Position numbers and translations under genes: made by a program | Notes under the pieces: generated by a model | Databases searched by the model: none | The model's input: the letters and a program-made list of their open reading frames with translations, nothing else | Told to the model about the DNA's origin: nothing | Source of the DNA: Erythrocercus mccallii | Lineage: Eukaryota > Chordata > Aves > Passeriformes > Dicruridae | Reading direction: 5' to 3' | Assembly: GCA_013397435.1 (NCBI GenBank) | Contig: VZRG01000274.1 | Span: 1 to 64,000, forward strand | Length of the DNA stretch: 64,000 nucleotides | Part shown: piece after piece, positions 26,601 through 38,403 of the stretch | Numbering within the stretch: the first letter of the stretch is position 1 | Layout: each line of letters starts with the position of its first letter

Positions 26601-29600
26601 TTAATTCTATACTGCTGAACAATGTGGACAGACATTGAGATCTACTTTATCATTGTATCCAGAAATAAAGTGTCCAGAAACAAAAATATTTCTAAATTAA
26701 GAGGACATTATAGATGTTAAAAATGATGATGTGACAAATAAAAATATTTCTTTGTTCTTGATAGGAAAGCAAACATAAGTAATTCATAGTCACAGAGACA
26801 GGAAATGGTGTTTATGAAAAAATTTCAAGATGCAAGTATGTAAATCCAAGGTCTTAAAATTATGGAAGAATGTTCTTAAAAAAATCACTGTAGATCAAAT
26901 TTTCCTCTAATTCTTAAAGTTATTTTATTGTTTCATATCACAGAAGAAGATATTTCATTACTTAGCATTTCCCTCCTTACTATTTTTATTATCATTCTGG
27001 TCCTGAAATAACAGATAAGCCATAGTCAATTAACAATAGTTCACCAAGAGTTCTTTCAAATCTTGCGCAAAGTCTATAAATAGACACAAATAATAGAAAA
27101 AGCTCCTTCTTTTTCTTTGAAATGCCATACATAATGACCTAAATAGCACATGTGGAAGTAATTTCAGTATTTTATACTTGTAGCTCTTTATAGATGCACC
27201 CTTTGGGCGCAATCCAGCAAAGCTTTGCACATATGCTTAAGTTTATGCATTTTGAGTAGTCCCAAGGCTTTTGTTTGTACTGTTTGTACAAATGCCACAT
27301 GATTGTTCTTTCATGTAATACCTTTAAGAAAAAAAGAGAACGAAAGAAAGGAAAGAGGATCCCTGAATCTTGGTCCATACTAGTTTGAAACCTCTGACAC
27401 TCATAGTTTCTCAAGTTATTGTAAAATTTTGGGAGTTTTAAGAAAATGAGAGGAACTGTTTTATGTCTAATTATGGGAAAAATCAGACTTGATTTTGATG
27501 AAATTTCTGGGTCTTATTCAAACTAATTTAATTAATGGCAATATTTACCTAGCAACTCTATGAGAGCAGACTTCATGTGAGATTTCTTCTGCTCTTTGAG
27601 CTAGTGTATGTACAAGAATGCAAGACCAGCACTTTTAATTTTACCTTGGCCCTTGACTCAGAGAACCAAATACAACTAGGAAGTGCAGAGGAACAAGAAA
27701 ATAGGAAATATTTTTGAAGCCTTTGACAAGTTCACTTCTGCTTTAGTTTGAATTCTGGGCACTAATTCAGGTTATCTCTTATTTTAGCCAAATCTGGAGG
27801 CCAAACTTTTGCTGGTTTTATTCAACCTCTGCCCTTTCTTCCTGTCCCACAGTCCCCAGTTAACACACTACCTGTGAATCTATTTTGACAGCTGTATTTT
27901 TCCAACAGGAAAATACTTAACACATATGTGGTAATTTCAGACTCAGAAAATGCAGTTCCCTCTCTTACCTCAATATGCCTCCCCTTCTATTCAGTTATGC
28001 TTGTGCAGGCTCAGCCTAACACACAGCAGATAATCTCATCAGTGTAAAAACACACTGAAGACAAACAGTGTATCTAATTATTTTTGTATATTGCCTAAAC
28101 TTGTAATATATTGCCTTGGGTGCATCTTGGAGTCAGGGAAAGGAAGTTAAAAAACCAGATTTTTCCTCTTGGAAATCTCTTCCAAAGGTTTTAGATAGCT
28201 TTTGGTGTAAAATAAATAGATGTTATTGCAAAAGTGGTGGGAAATGAGCAGTGATTTTAATTTACTTTCATGTTGTTTCCCCACTAAGTTCAATCTAAGG
28301 TGAAACATAGTGTTGGTGTCAAATTTTGCTTCAAGCAAAACAATAGAAGAGCTCTAAAATTAATGGAGGTGTCCAGTCAGAGGCCTTATACAGCCATTAA
28401 CGGCAGTACCAGCTTGAGATAATGCATTATAAGCATGAAAAATTCAACAGTCATTGCTGTGTTCTGATCTCTGTCCCTTTTTCTTACTTTGTTTCCTACA
28501 GAATCTGCTGCACATTCCCAAACTGGTCTTTCTGCTAGTTTACCCCAAAGAAATACACTGGATCTGGATCATTATGACTAATGAAATTGCTGAGAAGGGA
28601 CTTTTTTTGTCAAAACATAATGCCACTCTAGAACTTTCACCATACATTAGGACTCTGTAACAAGGGCTTATGGTTGCCTGAGGCATAACTTTGATTCAGT
28701 TTCACTCCATCTTTAGCCACCCACTTCAATGCACTATTATAAGATGAGCTGAATACTGAAATTCAGTGCAGCTGGGAGATGAATGCTATTTTATAGCTAT
28801 ATACTGTAAAATTGTTAGGTCTTCTGTTATCATCTATTGACTTTCAAAAAAGTGAAAAAGGCCTCCAAGCCCATTTAGAGCATAAAACCAAATTATAACA
28901 GCATTAAGGCACAGACTGCGGCGTTAAAATGAGCTGTTGTGCACACTATTCTCCAAATTCCATTGTAAATTTGCAATCCACATGTTGTGGTTTAAGATTC
29001 AAACCTGTGGACGCAATTACTGTTGCCAGTATGCTTTTTATGTGACAAATGACTTGTCTGACTTAAAAATCAGATCTTATAGTCTCCAGAGGACAAGATG
29101 CTCTTATCCATGAGCTTTAGGCTCTTGGATATTTCACATACAGTTTTCAAAAAAGAAACACCTGAGGTGTATTGCTGCTTCATGTAATGAAATCTTTTGT
29201 AAGAGAAAAAAAAAGTAACTCTTTTGTTCTGTACACAGGTGTACATAAAAACATTTAATTTCAAGTCAATAGGTTTGCCTGACATTAGCATTTACAGGAC
29301 TAAAGTCAGGAATAATTTGGTTTCCCTGAAGGTGTTGTTGTCATTATCAATTCCTGCAGCCTCACAATAAGTTTTCCATAACTTTAACTATTATTTTCTC
29401 ACCTATAAATAAAATATAATCATCTTAAAAATCAATGAAGGGAAAACTATCAAATCCATTAACCTGACTAAGAATTCCTTCAGGCCAATAATATGAACCA
29501 CACTGCACTGGATCTTTCCTTTTATTGAGCTATATCTCTTTGTATGGCAACCAGCAGGGAAAAAAAAATCAAATCTAAAATCAAAGACCAAGAGGTTTTG

Positions 29601-30400
29601 TTCTGGAAGGCAGTGAGGGAAGGATTGAATATTTTTTTATTCCTGGAGTTAATTTTTTTCACCTTAATTTGCAGACACAATTAAAAAAAAAAGATAATGC
29701 CCCTGGAAGGAGGCAACTTCCAGAACGGCAATTACCATTCTAACTATTTTCTGTACTTTTTATCACTTCTAAATCCTTTGTTTCTGAATTCACCTCCATA
29801 ACCTTGCAACAGTAAACACGTTTACTTGTCTTTCCTGACTGTCAACCAATACCATCTGCTCTTTGGAGCCTTAAAAATAGTAACACATATATGGGTCACA
29901 ACTGTAGTCTCTAGATAACCATGTAGCAGATCCAGGTGATTAATTTTTTCCCCAACCTTTATCTTACCCAGGGGCAGACTTTTGCTATGTCTTTCCCTAA
30001 TGAATGTTTCTCATAAAATGTGAAATTAACAAAAATGCAACCTTACCAAAAAACGGTATTTCATAGAGGACCCATGTCAACTAACAGAAGGGGTTGTTAG
30101 TCAGCTGCCTTGTTTGAACTTGATCCAAAGGCATTTCTACTCTCTTTCATAAACAGAAGTGGTTCAAGCCATAAAGCTGTGAAACTGGGACAAATCAACA
30201 GGGGTCTTTTTTTCTGTAAAAGAAAAGAAAAATAGTGGCATTAGCTGCTGCTTTCAGGATGTCTTGGCAGTGTTGCTTCTCTTAAATTCCACTTTTTCTG
30301 TCTGTGAGTTGGTATTCTGCTTATACCGTTTCTCATGATGCACACACTCAAGCTTTTAAATCCCTGACCATACAGGACAGTTTGATGAGCTAATTGACAA
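20632..30400. other. non-coding AT-rich sequence; possible enhancer near 21 kb
   Basis: No gene or young transposon was seen. About 20935-21320 contains clustered homeodomain-type sites (TAATTAATTA at 20944-20953, GCTAATTAC at 20984-20992), SOX-like repeats (ACAATAACAATAATGG at 21045-21060) and a CATGTG E-box (21029-21034). An imperfect direct repeat of about 23 bases (ATGTAAACCAC...TTTTATA) lies at 24212-24257. The 118-codon minus frame at 24023-24379 is Phe/Asn/Lys-rich AT-driven noise. Confidence 0.5.
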
Positions 30401-30437
30401 GATGATATGATATGATATATGATATGATGTGATATGC
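30401..30437. repeat. (GATAT)n microsatellite
   Basis: Roughly seven imperfect GATAT/GATGT units can be read directly. Confidence 0.85.
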
Positions 30438-32139
30438 CATAGTGATCTATTTCAAACTCAGATCAGATGGAAAACGCCAATGTTAAAAAGGCTAGTAAAA
30501 TTATCCAAGCAAGCACTGATTTCCCCTTTGACTTTGGATGCATAAATTACATAAAAATATGCACTATCATAATTCCCTAAACATTTTTTTAAAGACACAG
30601 CTGAAAATATTTGCTTAATAATAAAAGGAATTCTAATTTTCTTCTTATAATTTCATGTGTCAGAGGTCTTGCTTATAGAACACTATCCAAGTTTCACTTT
30701 AAAGATAGAATTACTTTTTTTTTTGCTATTATTTCCATTATCTCAAATTATTTTCTTATAATAAAAAATAATATATTTTCATATTAATATATCTGGTTTG
30801 CCATCCCTAATTCTTATACTGTTTTTCTAATTAAAGTTCTACTGTCTAAAAAGGATTCATTCATAGCAAGGGAAAGGTAAGCTGGGAATTTGAACTGTCA
30901 AACTCATTAACAGTTATATACTAATATATTGAGAGGTTCTTTCCTATTGAAATTATAAGCATTAGAAAAAAACTGCTTTATTTTGGCATGTCCTGCTCAA
31001 TAAACTATTTGTTTTTACTGACAAAAATATTCAGAGATTTAAGAAACTATTTTTAATTTGGTTGTACTTGGAGCTACATTCAAAGAAGCCCTAAAAAGGT
31101 ATTATTTTATGGAAGTGTTATTCATATAATTCTCTGTCACTTGTCAACAGTAAAGAACTGAAACAAAGGATTGCTATTGTTACTTACACTGCAATAGATG
31201 TTTTCTACAAAATTCCTTTTCTTCCCCCTACAACTTCAGAGACAAAATACAGGGAAAGATGTCATTAAAAGCTGTAATATAAATAATTCCTCTTCCTTGG
31301 CCTGCCCACAAGCATGTATTAATGGACATGCACACTGTGTTGTGCCTATAACACAGTATAAGACCTCATAGCTAATGACAGGGTTCATCTAACATTCTTT
31401 TGAATGACAATATCAAAATCAGGAATATATACCCATACGATAAATTGAATTTAAAATGTTACATGGTTGCTGTTGTGGTAGATATGAGGGATGAAATTTT
31501 GATTGGACAGATAGAAAACTTAAATCCTTTTGTGTGTTCAGGAGATGGGTAAAATAAGAGTTCCGCTGACTTAATCTGGAATCTTCCTTCCAAACACATG
31601 TATGTAACTATATGAGACTATATGAGTTTGAACATAAGAGTTTGTGTGTATGCTGTGGGAACTGCACTCCGAGGCCAACCAGAAAGATGGAAACTGCTCA
31701 AATGTCCAAATCAAAATGTGACATTTGAATTTACAACAATATCTGCTTCTGAAAAAAAAAACCAAAAACAAAGAATAGAACAGAAACAGGATTTATATAC
31801 TGAATAAATAATCCCTATAAATAATAGTATCCCTATAACTAGAAAAGATTTTTAACCAATCATTTTGTAAATATTTATTTTCCATTAAAAATTAAAACTT
31901 TTACAGCAGGTATGTTTTGTAATGGACTGCAAATATTTTTGTGGTCAGAAGGGTTCCATGAGAATATTGAATATTCTCAATCCCTGGGGAGTTTGAGTAT
32001 CACCAAGAATGAGACACTCCTTCATGGCAGTAAGGAAAGAGTAACCGGATTTTGAGCTTGATAAAAGCTCGATTTCAGACAAGATTAAGGGAACAACTGT
32101 CACAGACAGAGTGGGAGCTTATTATTGAATGGGAGTGGG
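30438..32139. other. non-coding AT-rich sequence
   Basis: No gene was recognised. A 6-bp hairpin (GAGCTT...AAGCTC) lies near 32060. Close to 32120-32155 there is an imperfect tandem of a GTGGGAG(C/T)TTATTA motif that may already belong to the LTR-like repeat that follows. Confidence 0.5.
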
Positions 32140-33420
32140 AGTTTATTAACGAATCCCTCTGATTAAATCAGGAGGTGCAGAAAGGACCCCCTTGCTTTCT
32201 AAAGTCCTCAGAGAGGAGTCTGGGTGCAGCTGCATCCAAAGTTAATCCCAGATTTTGTCAATCATTTATGTTTGTGTTGGTTTTGGCTGGGGTAGAATTA
32301 ATTGTCTTCACAGTGGCTGGTACGGAGCAAAGCTTTAGATTTGTGCTGAACGCAGATTTAATAACACAGAGGTGTTTTGTTATTGCTGACCTGGGCTTGC
32401 ACAGAACCAAGGCCTTTTCTGGTTTTTTGTATGGCCATGCTGGCAGGGAAGCTGGGGCTGCATGGGCAGCTGGGAGGAGACACAGCAGAGACAAGTGGCC
32501 CCAACTGACCAAAGGGACAATCCAGACCATGTAACATCATGTGCATCATATAGAGTGGGAGGAAGAATGAAGAAGGCGGAGAGGACATTTGGAGCGATGG
32601 TGTTTTTCTTCCCAAGTAACCATTAGGCATGATGGGTCCCTGCTTTCCTGGGGATGGCTGAACACCTGCCTGACCATGGGAAGTACTGAATTAATTCCTT
32701 TTTTTGCTTTGCCTGTGTGCATGGCTTTTGCATTCCCTGTTAAATGCAACTGTCTTCATCTCAACTCACGAGTTTTTCCAGCTTTTACCCTTCCAATTCT
32801 CTCCCCAACACCTCTGGTAGGGGAGTGAGCACACAGCTGCAGGGGGCTTGTTTGCCAGCTGGGGCGAAACCATGGCAATGTCTAAAGGACTATCTAGGAG
32901 TAATTGAACCTTTATACAGCTTTGTCCTGCAGGATTAGGGATAATAAGCCATATGTCTGTATATAAAAATAAATTATTTATTATGAAAAGAGTTGGACTG
33001 AAAGATCTTAATCAGAATTATTCAGTACACAGTACAGGTAGCTATAACTACTAGTACAGTATAATGCACTATTTTTTAAGCAATATTGAAGCAATTATAT
33101 TGAAGCAAGCCAAACCAATTATCAAGTAGAGGTTGATATTAGTCACCCATACTAACAACTGCGGACAAATCTCTTTCACTCAGCTTCGAGGAGTAACCTT
33201 GAGGGGCATCCCCATGCAAAGGAAGGAATCTCCACACACACTCCAAGGCCTATGCTACAAGAACCTGCCCTTAAAAAGTGGGATTGGACTTCTATCATAT
33301 GTTTGTCAGTCATATGTTTCAGGCCAGCTGTCTCATCTCAGTATCTTCAGATATCAGTAGTGTCACTTGATTATTCTTTCATCGGGTAATTTAGGAGGTC
33401 AGCCACAACTTTGCCTCACT
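32140..33420. mobile_element. candidate older LTR-like repeat, split by a solo LTR
   Basis: The sequence left of the ERVL-type LTR (about 32170-32272, with blocks such as GAGGTGCAGAAAGGACCCCC) and to its right (about 32878-33420, with blocks such as GAACCTGCCCTTAAAAAGTG) is unlike the surrounding unique DNA and has the texture of a degraded avian retroviral LTR. I cannot name the family or its strand with confidence. If it is correct, the ERVL-type LTR is nested in it and the host element is older. This is inference from sequence texture only. Confidence 0.3.
32273..32877 (+). mobile_element. solo LTR, ERVL-type endogenous retrovirus (copy 1)
   Basis: A 605-base LTR runs from TGTGTTGG to TGGCA and aligns by eye along its whole length with the copy at 63356-63933. 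It has LTR ends of TG...CA type. The flanking 5-base target duplication is ATGTT (32268-32272) and ATGTC (32878-32882), one mismatch apart, and 5 bases is the size typical of ERVL. No internal retroviral genes adjoin it, so it is a recombination-derived solo LTR. The TATA region is degraded (CATATAGAG, about 32547-32555) and the polyadenylation signal reads GTTAAA (32739-32744) rather than ATTAAA. Promoter and 3'-end function are therefore probably lost. Frames inside it (32175-32534 plus, 32258-32630 minus) are not genes. Confidence 0.85.
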
Positions 33421-33654
33421 CTTAGGATGTTTAACTTTGGAATTGATGAGTCAGGCTGATTTCACACCAAAACACCAAAAACAGTATGACCTCGTTCTCC
33501 ATTCACCACTGATTACTATGCAAATAGGGCAGTTTGAGACATTTTACCCCTACTCTAAGCTGAGATCCTGCTACAGTGACATAAAATCTGTCATGACAGC
33601 CACTGAACACTTTTTGAGTTTCTTTCTCCACTGGCCTTTGCACTTATTTTTCGG

Positions 33655-34140
33655 TACAGGAAACACATGGATCTACTGGCGCATGTCTAGAAGAGGGACA
33701 CCAAAATTGTCAGAGGCTTGGAGCACCTTTTCTTGTGAAAAAGCTGAGAAAGTTGGCATTATTCAACCTGGAGAAGAGAAAGCTCAAGGGATACCTTGTA
33801 GCAGCCTTTCAATACTTAAAAGGAGTTTATAAGAAAGATGGAAACAGACAGTTTATCAGGGCTCATTGCAACAGGACAAGAGGTAATGGTTTTATACTGA
33901 AAAAAATGTATTTTTATCTTAGATATAAGGAAAAAGCTTTTGTTAATGTGAGTGGCGAGACAGTGGAACAGGTTGCCCAGAGAAGTGGTGGATGCCCTAC
34001 CCCTGGAAACATTCAAGGGCAGGTTTGAGTGGACTCTGAAGAGCCTAGTCTAGGTGAAGTCCCTGCTCATTGCAGGGAGGTTACACTAGATGAGCTTTAA
34101 AGGATCCTTCCAACTCAAACTCTTCTACAATTCTGTGATT
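33655..34140 (+). mobile_element. CR1 LINE, 5'-truncated 3' end
   Basis: The end of the CR1 ORF2 and the 3' UTR are recognisable in order: a GTCTAGAAGAGGGACACCA segment, then CAACCTGGAGAAGAGAAAGCTC, then GTGGAACAGGTTGCCCAGAGAAG, then CCTTCCAACTC, and the terminal ATTCTGTGATT. It is 5'-truncated, as nearly all CR1 copies are. The reading frames crossing it (33437-33832, 33735-34028) are remnants or chance, and no intact protein is encoded. Confidence 0.9.
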
Positions 34141-34408
34141 ACTCTCCCTACTATTCATCTTACATTTATTCATTAACAACTTCAACCACTAAGAAATTAC
34201 AATTTGGAGCAGCATTGAAGGCACAGTAACTTCCTCCTGCAGATCTCTATCTCTCTGTATATGTATCTCACAAATAACCATTAACCTAATAAACATTAAA
34301 TATCCTGTGGATTACTCCACCAGTATGCCTCATTCAGCTCACTTGTTACATTTACTTTTGGTCTTGCAATATGTTTCCTATCCACCTAATAGACATTGCC
34401 TAAACTGT

Positions 34409-34461
34409 TTATTACTATTATTACTATTACTATTGTTATTATTGTTATTATTATTACTATT
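34409..34461. repeat. (ATT)n microsatellite, interrupted
   Basis: ATT/ACT/GTT trinucleotides repeat for about 53 bases. Confidence 0.85.
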
Positions 34462-34942
34462 TTGACACCACCATACATGGGGTTTTTTTCAGAGATGAAA
34501 GAGATGCTGAAATAAAAAGAAGGCAAGGCAGTGGAAAAGATAGATAGTAGTGTAAACAGATGAGAAGAATGCTTGCAAATTTAAGAAAGCTATAAATGCT
34601 TTAGATTGCAAGTTCTCCCTACAATTTGTTTGGTGTTTTCCTCAGACTGGTCAATAGTTTGTAATGACAAATACATGTGTTCTGACACAGACCATGGCAA
34701 AATTGCTTACTTTTGCAAAATAGTGTTTAAATATGTCTCAGGAGATAATTTCATAACTACTAATATCAAAATATATGCCATGATTAGAAAAATATTAAAA
34801 AACAATGATAAAGCTAGCACAAAAAAATTGATACTGGAATAACTGCAAGAGTAATATCAAGGGTGTTTTAAGATTAATATCTTTAGGGGTAAACATGTGC
34901 TTCGTCATTTCTAAAGCAGCATTTTTCAAATAATCCAGAAAC

Positions 34943-34970
34943 ATAATAATAATAATAATAATAATAATAT
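34943..34970. repeat. (AAT)n microsatellite
   Basis: About nine uninterrupted ATA/AAT units. It is probably length-polymorphic. Confidence 0.9.
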
Positions 34971-36859
34971 AACTTCATTAAATTCCTATAGAAGTTTTGT
35001 CATCAGCCTGTTTTGTTACTAAAACTAGTTGTGCTGGTGCAAAACCACAAAAATTTATAAGTTACCGTTCCTCTGCTACATATCCTTTCTTAATGTGTCC
35101 CAAATACTGCAGAAATTCACCATGCCACTGTTTTATTTTTTTTACTGGATATTTTCCATAGAAACATTAATGTTCAAAAATTAATTCAGATTTAATGAGA
35201 ATTCTTAAAAGTCTTACTTTTTAAGTTAACACAAAGAAATAAAATTAATTTTAATAAATTTAATAAGTTTATGTATTGATTAAATATGGTACATGAACCA
35301 TTGTATCTGAGATCAAAATCTGGCACAGCTTTATAATTCTTAAAGGATTACAGTGAAAATGCTCTCAAAACCAGGACTGGTTGTTCTAGTTCATGAACTA
35401 GAAAAATTAGGAAAAATTATCAGAGGTGCAAAAGAGTATCTTGGCTCCATATGCTACATTGCAGAAACTTCCAAAATTATTTGGGATATAATAAAGGGCA
35501 TTTAAAAAAATCAAAAATACCACTTCTTTAGGAAGATGACCCTAAAAAATGACATAGAAGCCCACATCCACCTGTGTGGCTATAAAACACTGTGATATCC
35601 CTTAAGATTCTTGTTCCTAAGGCTATGTTACACCTCTTACAGAAATATTAGTAAGTAGCATCATTAGAGGGAAGTAGGGGATTATTTTCAGTTGAGTTTT
35701 TGCTGAAATGAGCCAATCAAAAAACATGAAGACTAAACAATCTACTTTTTTTCTGGGTACCATAATGTACTAATCAAAAAATCCAGATCTTAGCTTTCTA
35801 ACTGTACCAGACATGAAGTTACTTTGATTTACTTGGTATTAAAGACTACTATGTTTTAATATAAGCCAGAAATCAAAAGGAATTATAATGAAGTTCTTGG
35901 AGTTTTATCTTTTGGGGTAATCTAAATTATGTAGATTTGGTATTAAATGTGAAATGCAGGACATTTGAAAATTTTTCATTTTTGTTATGCTTATATATGC
36001 AGAATATAAGAACTGCTCATATAAAAAATCATAACAGATTGTAGGGTTTTTTTTATTTTCTTCATAATTTCATGTTGGCACATCCATGAAATATGACACA
36101 ATAATTAATTAGCTTTCAGGATAAAATAAGAGCACAAGCTTTCTACACTGATTGCACATGCAAAAATGTAGAGCTATTATCAGTAGCAGAATTCTAGCAA
36201 AATGTGGCATTAAATAATGAAATAAACTTCAAAATTGTTCCATAAATGTATTTTAAATTATTACTTGCCAGCCTAAATGATACAAGTTTCATTACTAGAG
36301 CTGTTATATTATTGTGCTGCTATGTATATTGACAGAGTATAATTTTATCATTAACAGCACTAAGCCAAAATTTAATTTTATAACATCATTTCTTATTGGC
36401 AAGAATAAGAAAATTTCACTGCAGAACAAATTCTAGCATGTGACATCCATTCACTGAATACTCTATCATTAGTGTTCCTTTTTATCCTTTTTGTGTGCAA
36501 AACTTTATGGATGTTTATAAAACTATACTGACAAGGCATGATGGAAAAAAGACAATGTCAAATATTTGTTTCTGATGTGACACCCAGCTCTTCATGCCAG
36601 ACACAATTTTCTTCAGAGCTGCTGAAACAACGTATTACAGTCAAATAATGTCTTTGGTAAATGCTTAATAGCGACTGTAGCATTTCTATGTGATACACTT
36701 CTGGCTCACTTGTGGAAGAACTGCTATATTTATCATTTTGAGATTTCTCTAGCAGCACTGTGAAAGATATAATGGCAAGTTACACAGGCCTGAAAGGAGA
36801 GAAAGAAAATTCTGTAATACAAATGATGGAATAAGCAGGCCTCCATACTGACCTGTTAT

Positions 36860-36893
36860 TTGGTTGGTTTGTTGGTTGGTTGGCTGGTTGGTT
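36860..36893. repeat. (GGTT)n microsatellite
   Basis: TGGT/TTGG units repeat with one GGCT interruption. Confidence 0.85.
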
Positions 36894-38385
36894 ATCTTCC
36901 CCAAACCAAAAAGAAACAATCTCTTTTCCAAATTTTTGGTACTCTTTTCAGAAATTTTTGTTGTGCAAATTGTGAATGTGTGTTTTTGGTGTCAGTCATG
37001 TTTAGAATAAATAAGTTTTATAGGGTAATTAGAAATGGCCTTCAATCGGTTTTAAATCCTATAAAATCCAATGCCTTATTTACTCCCCTAAAATTCAGAC
37101 TTTCACTGAGTTCATTTAGACCAGGATTAAATCCAAAGTTTTATATCTTATACCTTTTCACTGAAAGGTCTGCATCAGATTCTGGATTGGGAGCAGTAGT
37201 TACTAGTATATAATAGACCATGACAATACTTGAAGGTACATGTGTTAAAGCTGTTACTAACTCAACAGTGAAAAGAAAAAAAGTTTCTCATTCTTCACAT
37301 TTTCATGTAGTATAGTTGCTCATCTGCATTAATGCAAAGGAAAAGGTAACAGGCCATCTGGAACATCTACCTGTTTGAAATTATTTTATCTTCCATTAGC
37401 CTGCAAAACCAGGAAATGCGGGGGAAGGTGTGCATAGGAGGAATATGGATGGGACCCCAAAGGAACACTCTGAAAAATAAAGATATACCTTCCTTTAATT
37501 ACAAAGACTTAGTTGGTTGTCATTTTGCTGGTTCCCTTACTGGGACCAGAAAGTCTCAACAGAGGGGATGGTATAAGGCTTGACAGCTCCAATCATGACT
37601 AACCACCTTGGGAGCTAACTTTCAGTGTGGGCTTCAATGTTGAGATTTTCATGGTACATCAAGGAAAACCATATAGTATTTGTGTGTGAAAATTCTGATT
37701 TTAGAAAGATCTGGAGGAAACATGTATTTTTTCTGTTTTATGTATTAGAATGCATACATGCATATTACACACTTAAAAAAAAACAAAGCCAAAGCCAGAA
37801 ATATTTCTGTTGTAGAAGAAAAGTTGTGAACAATGACAGTGGAATCCAGTCTAGTCGGAGATGCATAAATGTACTTTCAATAAAGAAGATACAAAATCCT
37901 TCATGTAAAAAATTATAGTGATAAATAACAGTGTACATGTTATTGTTTGTATATGTTTCATATAAAGCTTTCTATCTGATCCAGTCTGCTAGCAATAGGT
38001 GGCTTTGGAAAAAATACAGGTTGTTTTTCAAAGATGCACTGTCAACTGTAAGAATTCTATATGCAATTAATTTTATATTAGAATTCTTCCTATGCAGATT
38101 TTACACCATAACTATTTAAAGGGACACAAACCCAAAACAAATAGCAGTATATTTGTATGTAATTTAAAATTTCGATGGATATAAGCAAGGATTCAATATT
38201 CTTCATTCTAGTGGTAGTGTTGGATGGAAGTTTTTCCATATTTATTTATAATTAGATGTCCTCCTTTGCAGTAAGAAAACAAAGAAGGTTAACGTATAGG
38301 TGTAATTTAGCAGATTCTTACAGCTCCAGTAATTCCCTGAGCTTGTTAGTTGCATGTTTGCATTTTTTATTTCCTTTCCCTCTTC

Positions 38386-38403
38386 CTGCTGCTGCTGCTG
38401 CAG
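38386..38403 (+). repeat. (CTG)5CAG tract resembling a 3' splice site
   Basis: Five CTG units end in CAG after a pyrimidine-rich run (TTTCCTTTCCCTCTTC), giving a strong-looking plus-strand acceptor with AG at 38402-38403. The frame that follows is open to 38553, but no matching strong donor or recognisable peptide is seen. It is most likely a decoy site in a simple repeat. Confidence 0.6.

Noticed and set aside
32175..32630. ORFs of 90-119 codons on both strands
   Set aside because: They lie across the solo LTR. LTRs of this type do not code for protein, and similar frames recur in the 63.4-63.7 kb copy.
33437..34028. 131- and 97-codon plus-strand ORFs
   Set aside because: They overlap the CR1 3' end and unrelated flank. 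They are not continuous with any CR1 domain start and have no independent support.
30401..34970. Short repeated units considered as a CRISPR-like array
   Set aside because: These are contiguous pentamer and trinucleotide microsatellites without spacers, in a vertebrate genome.
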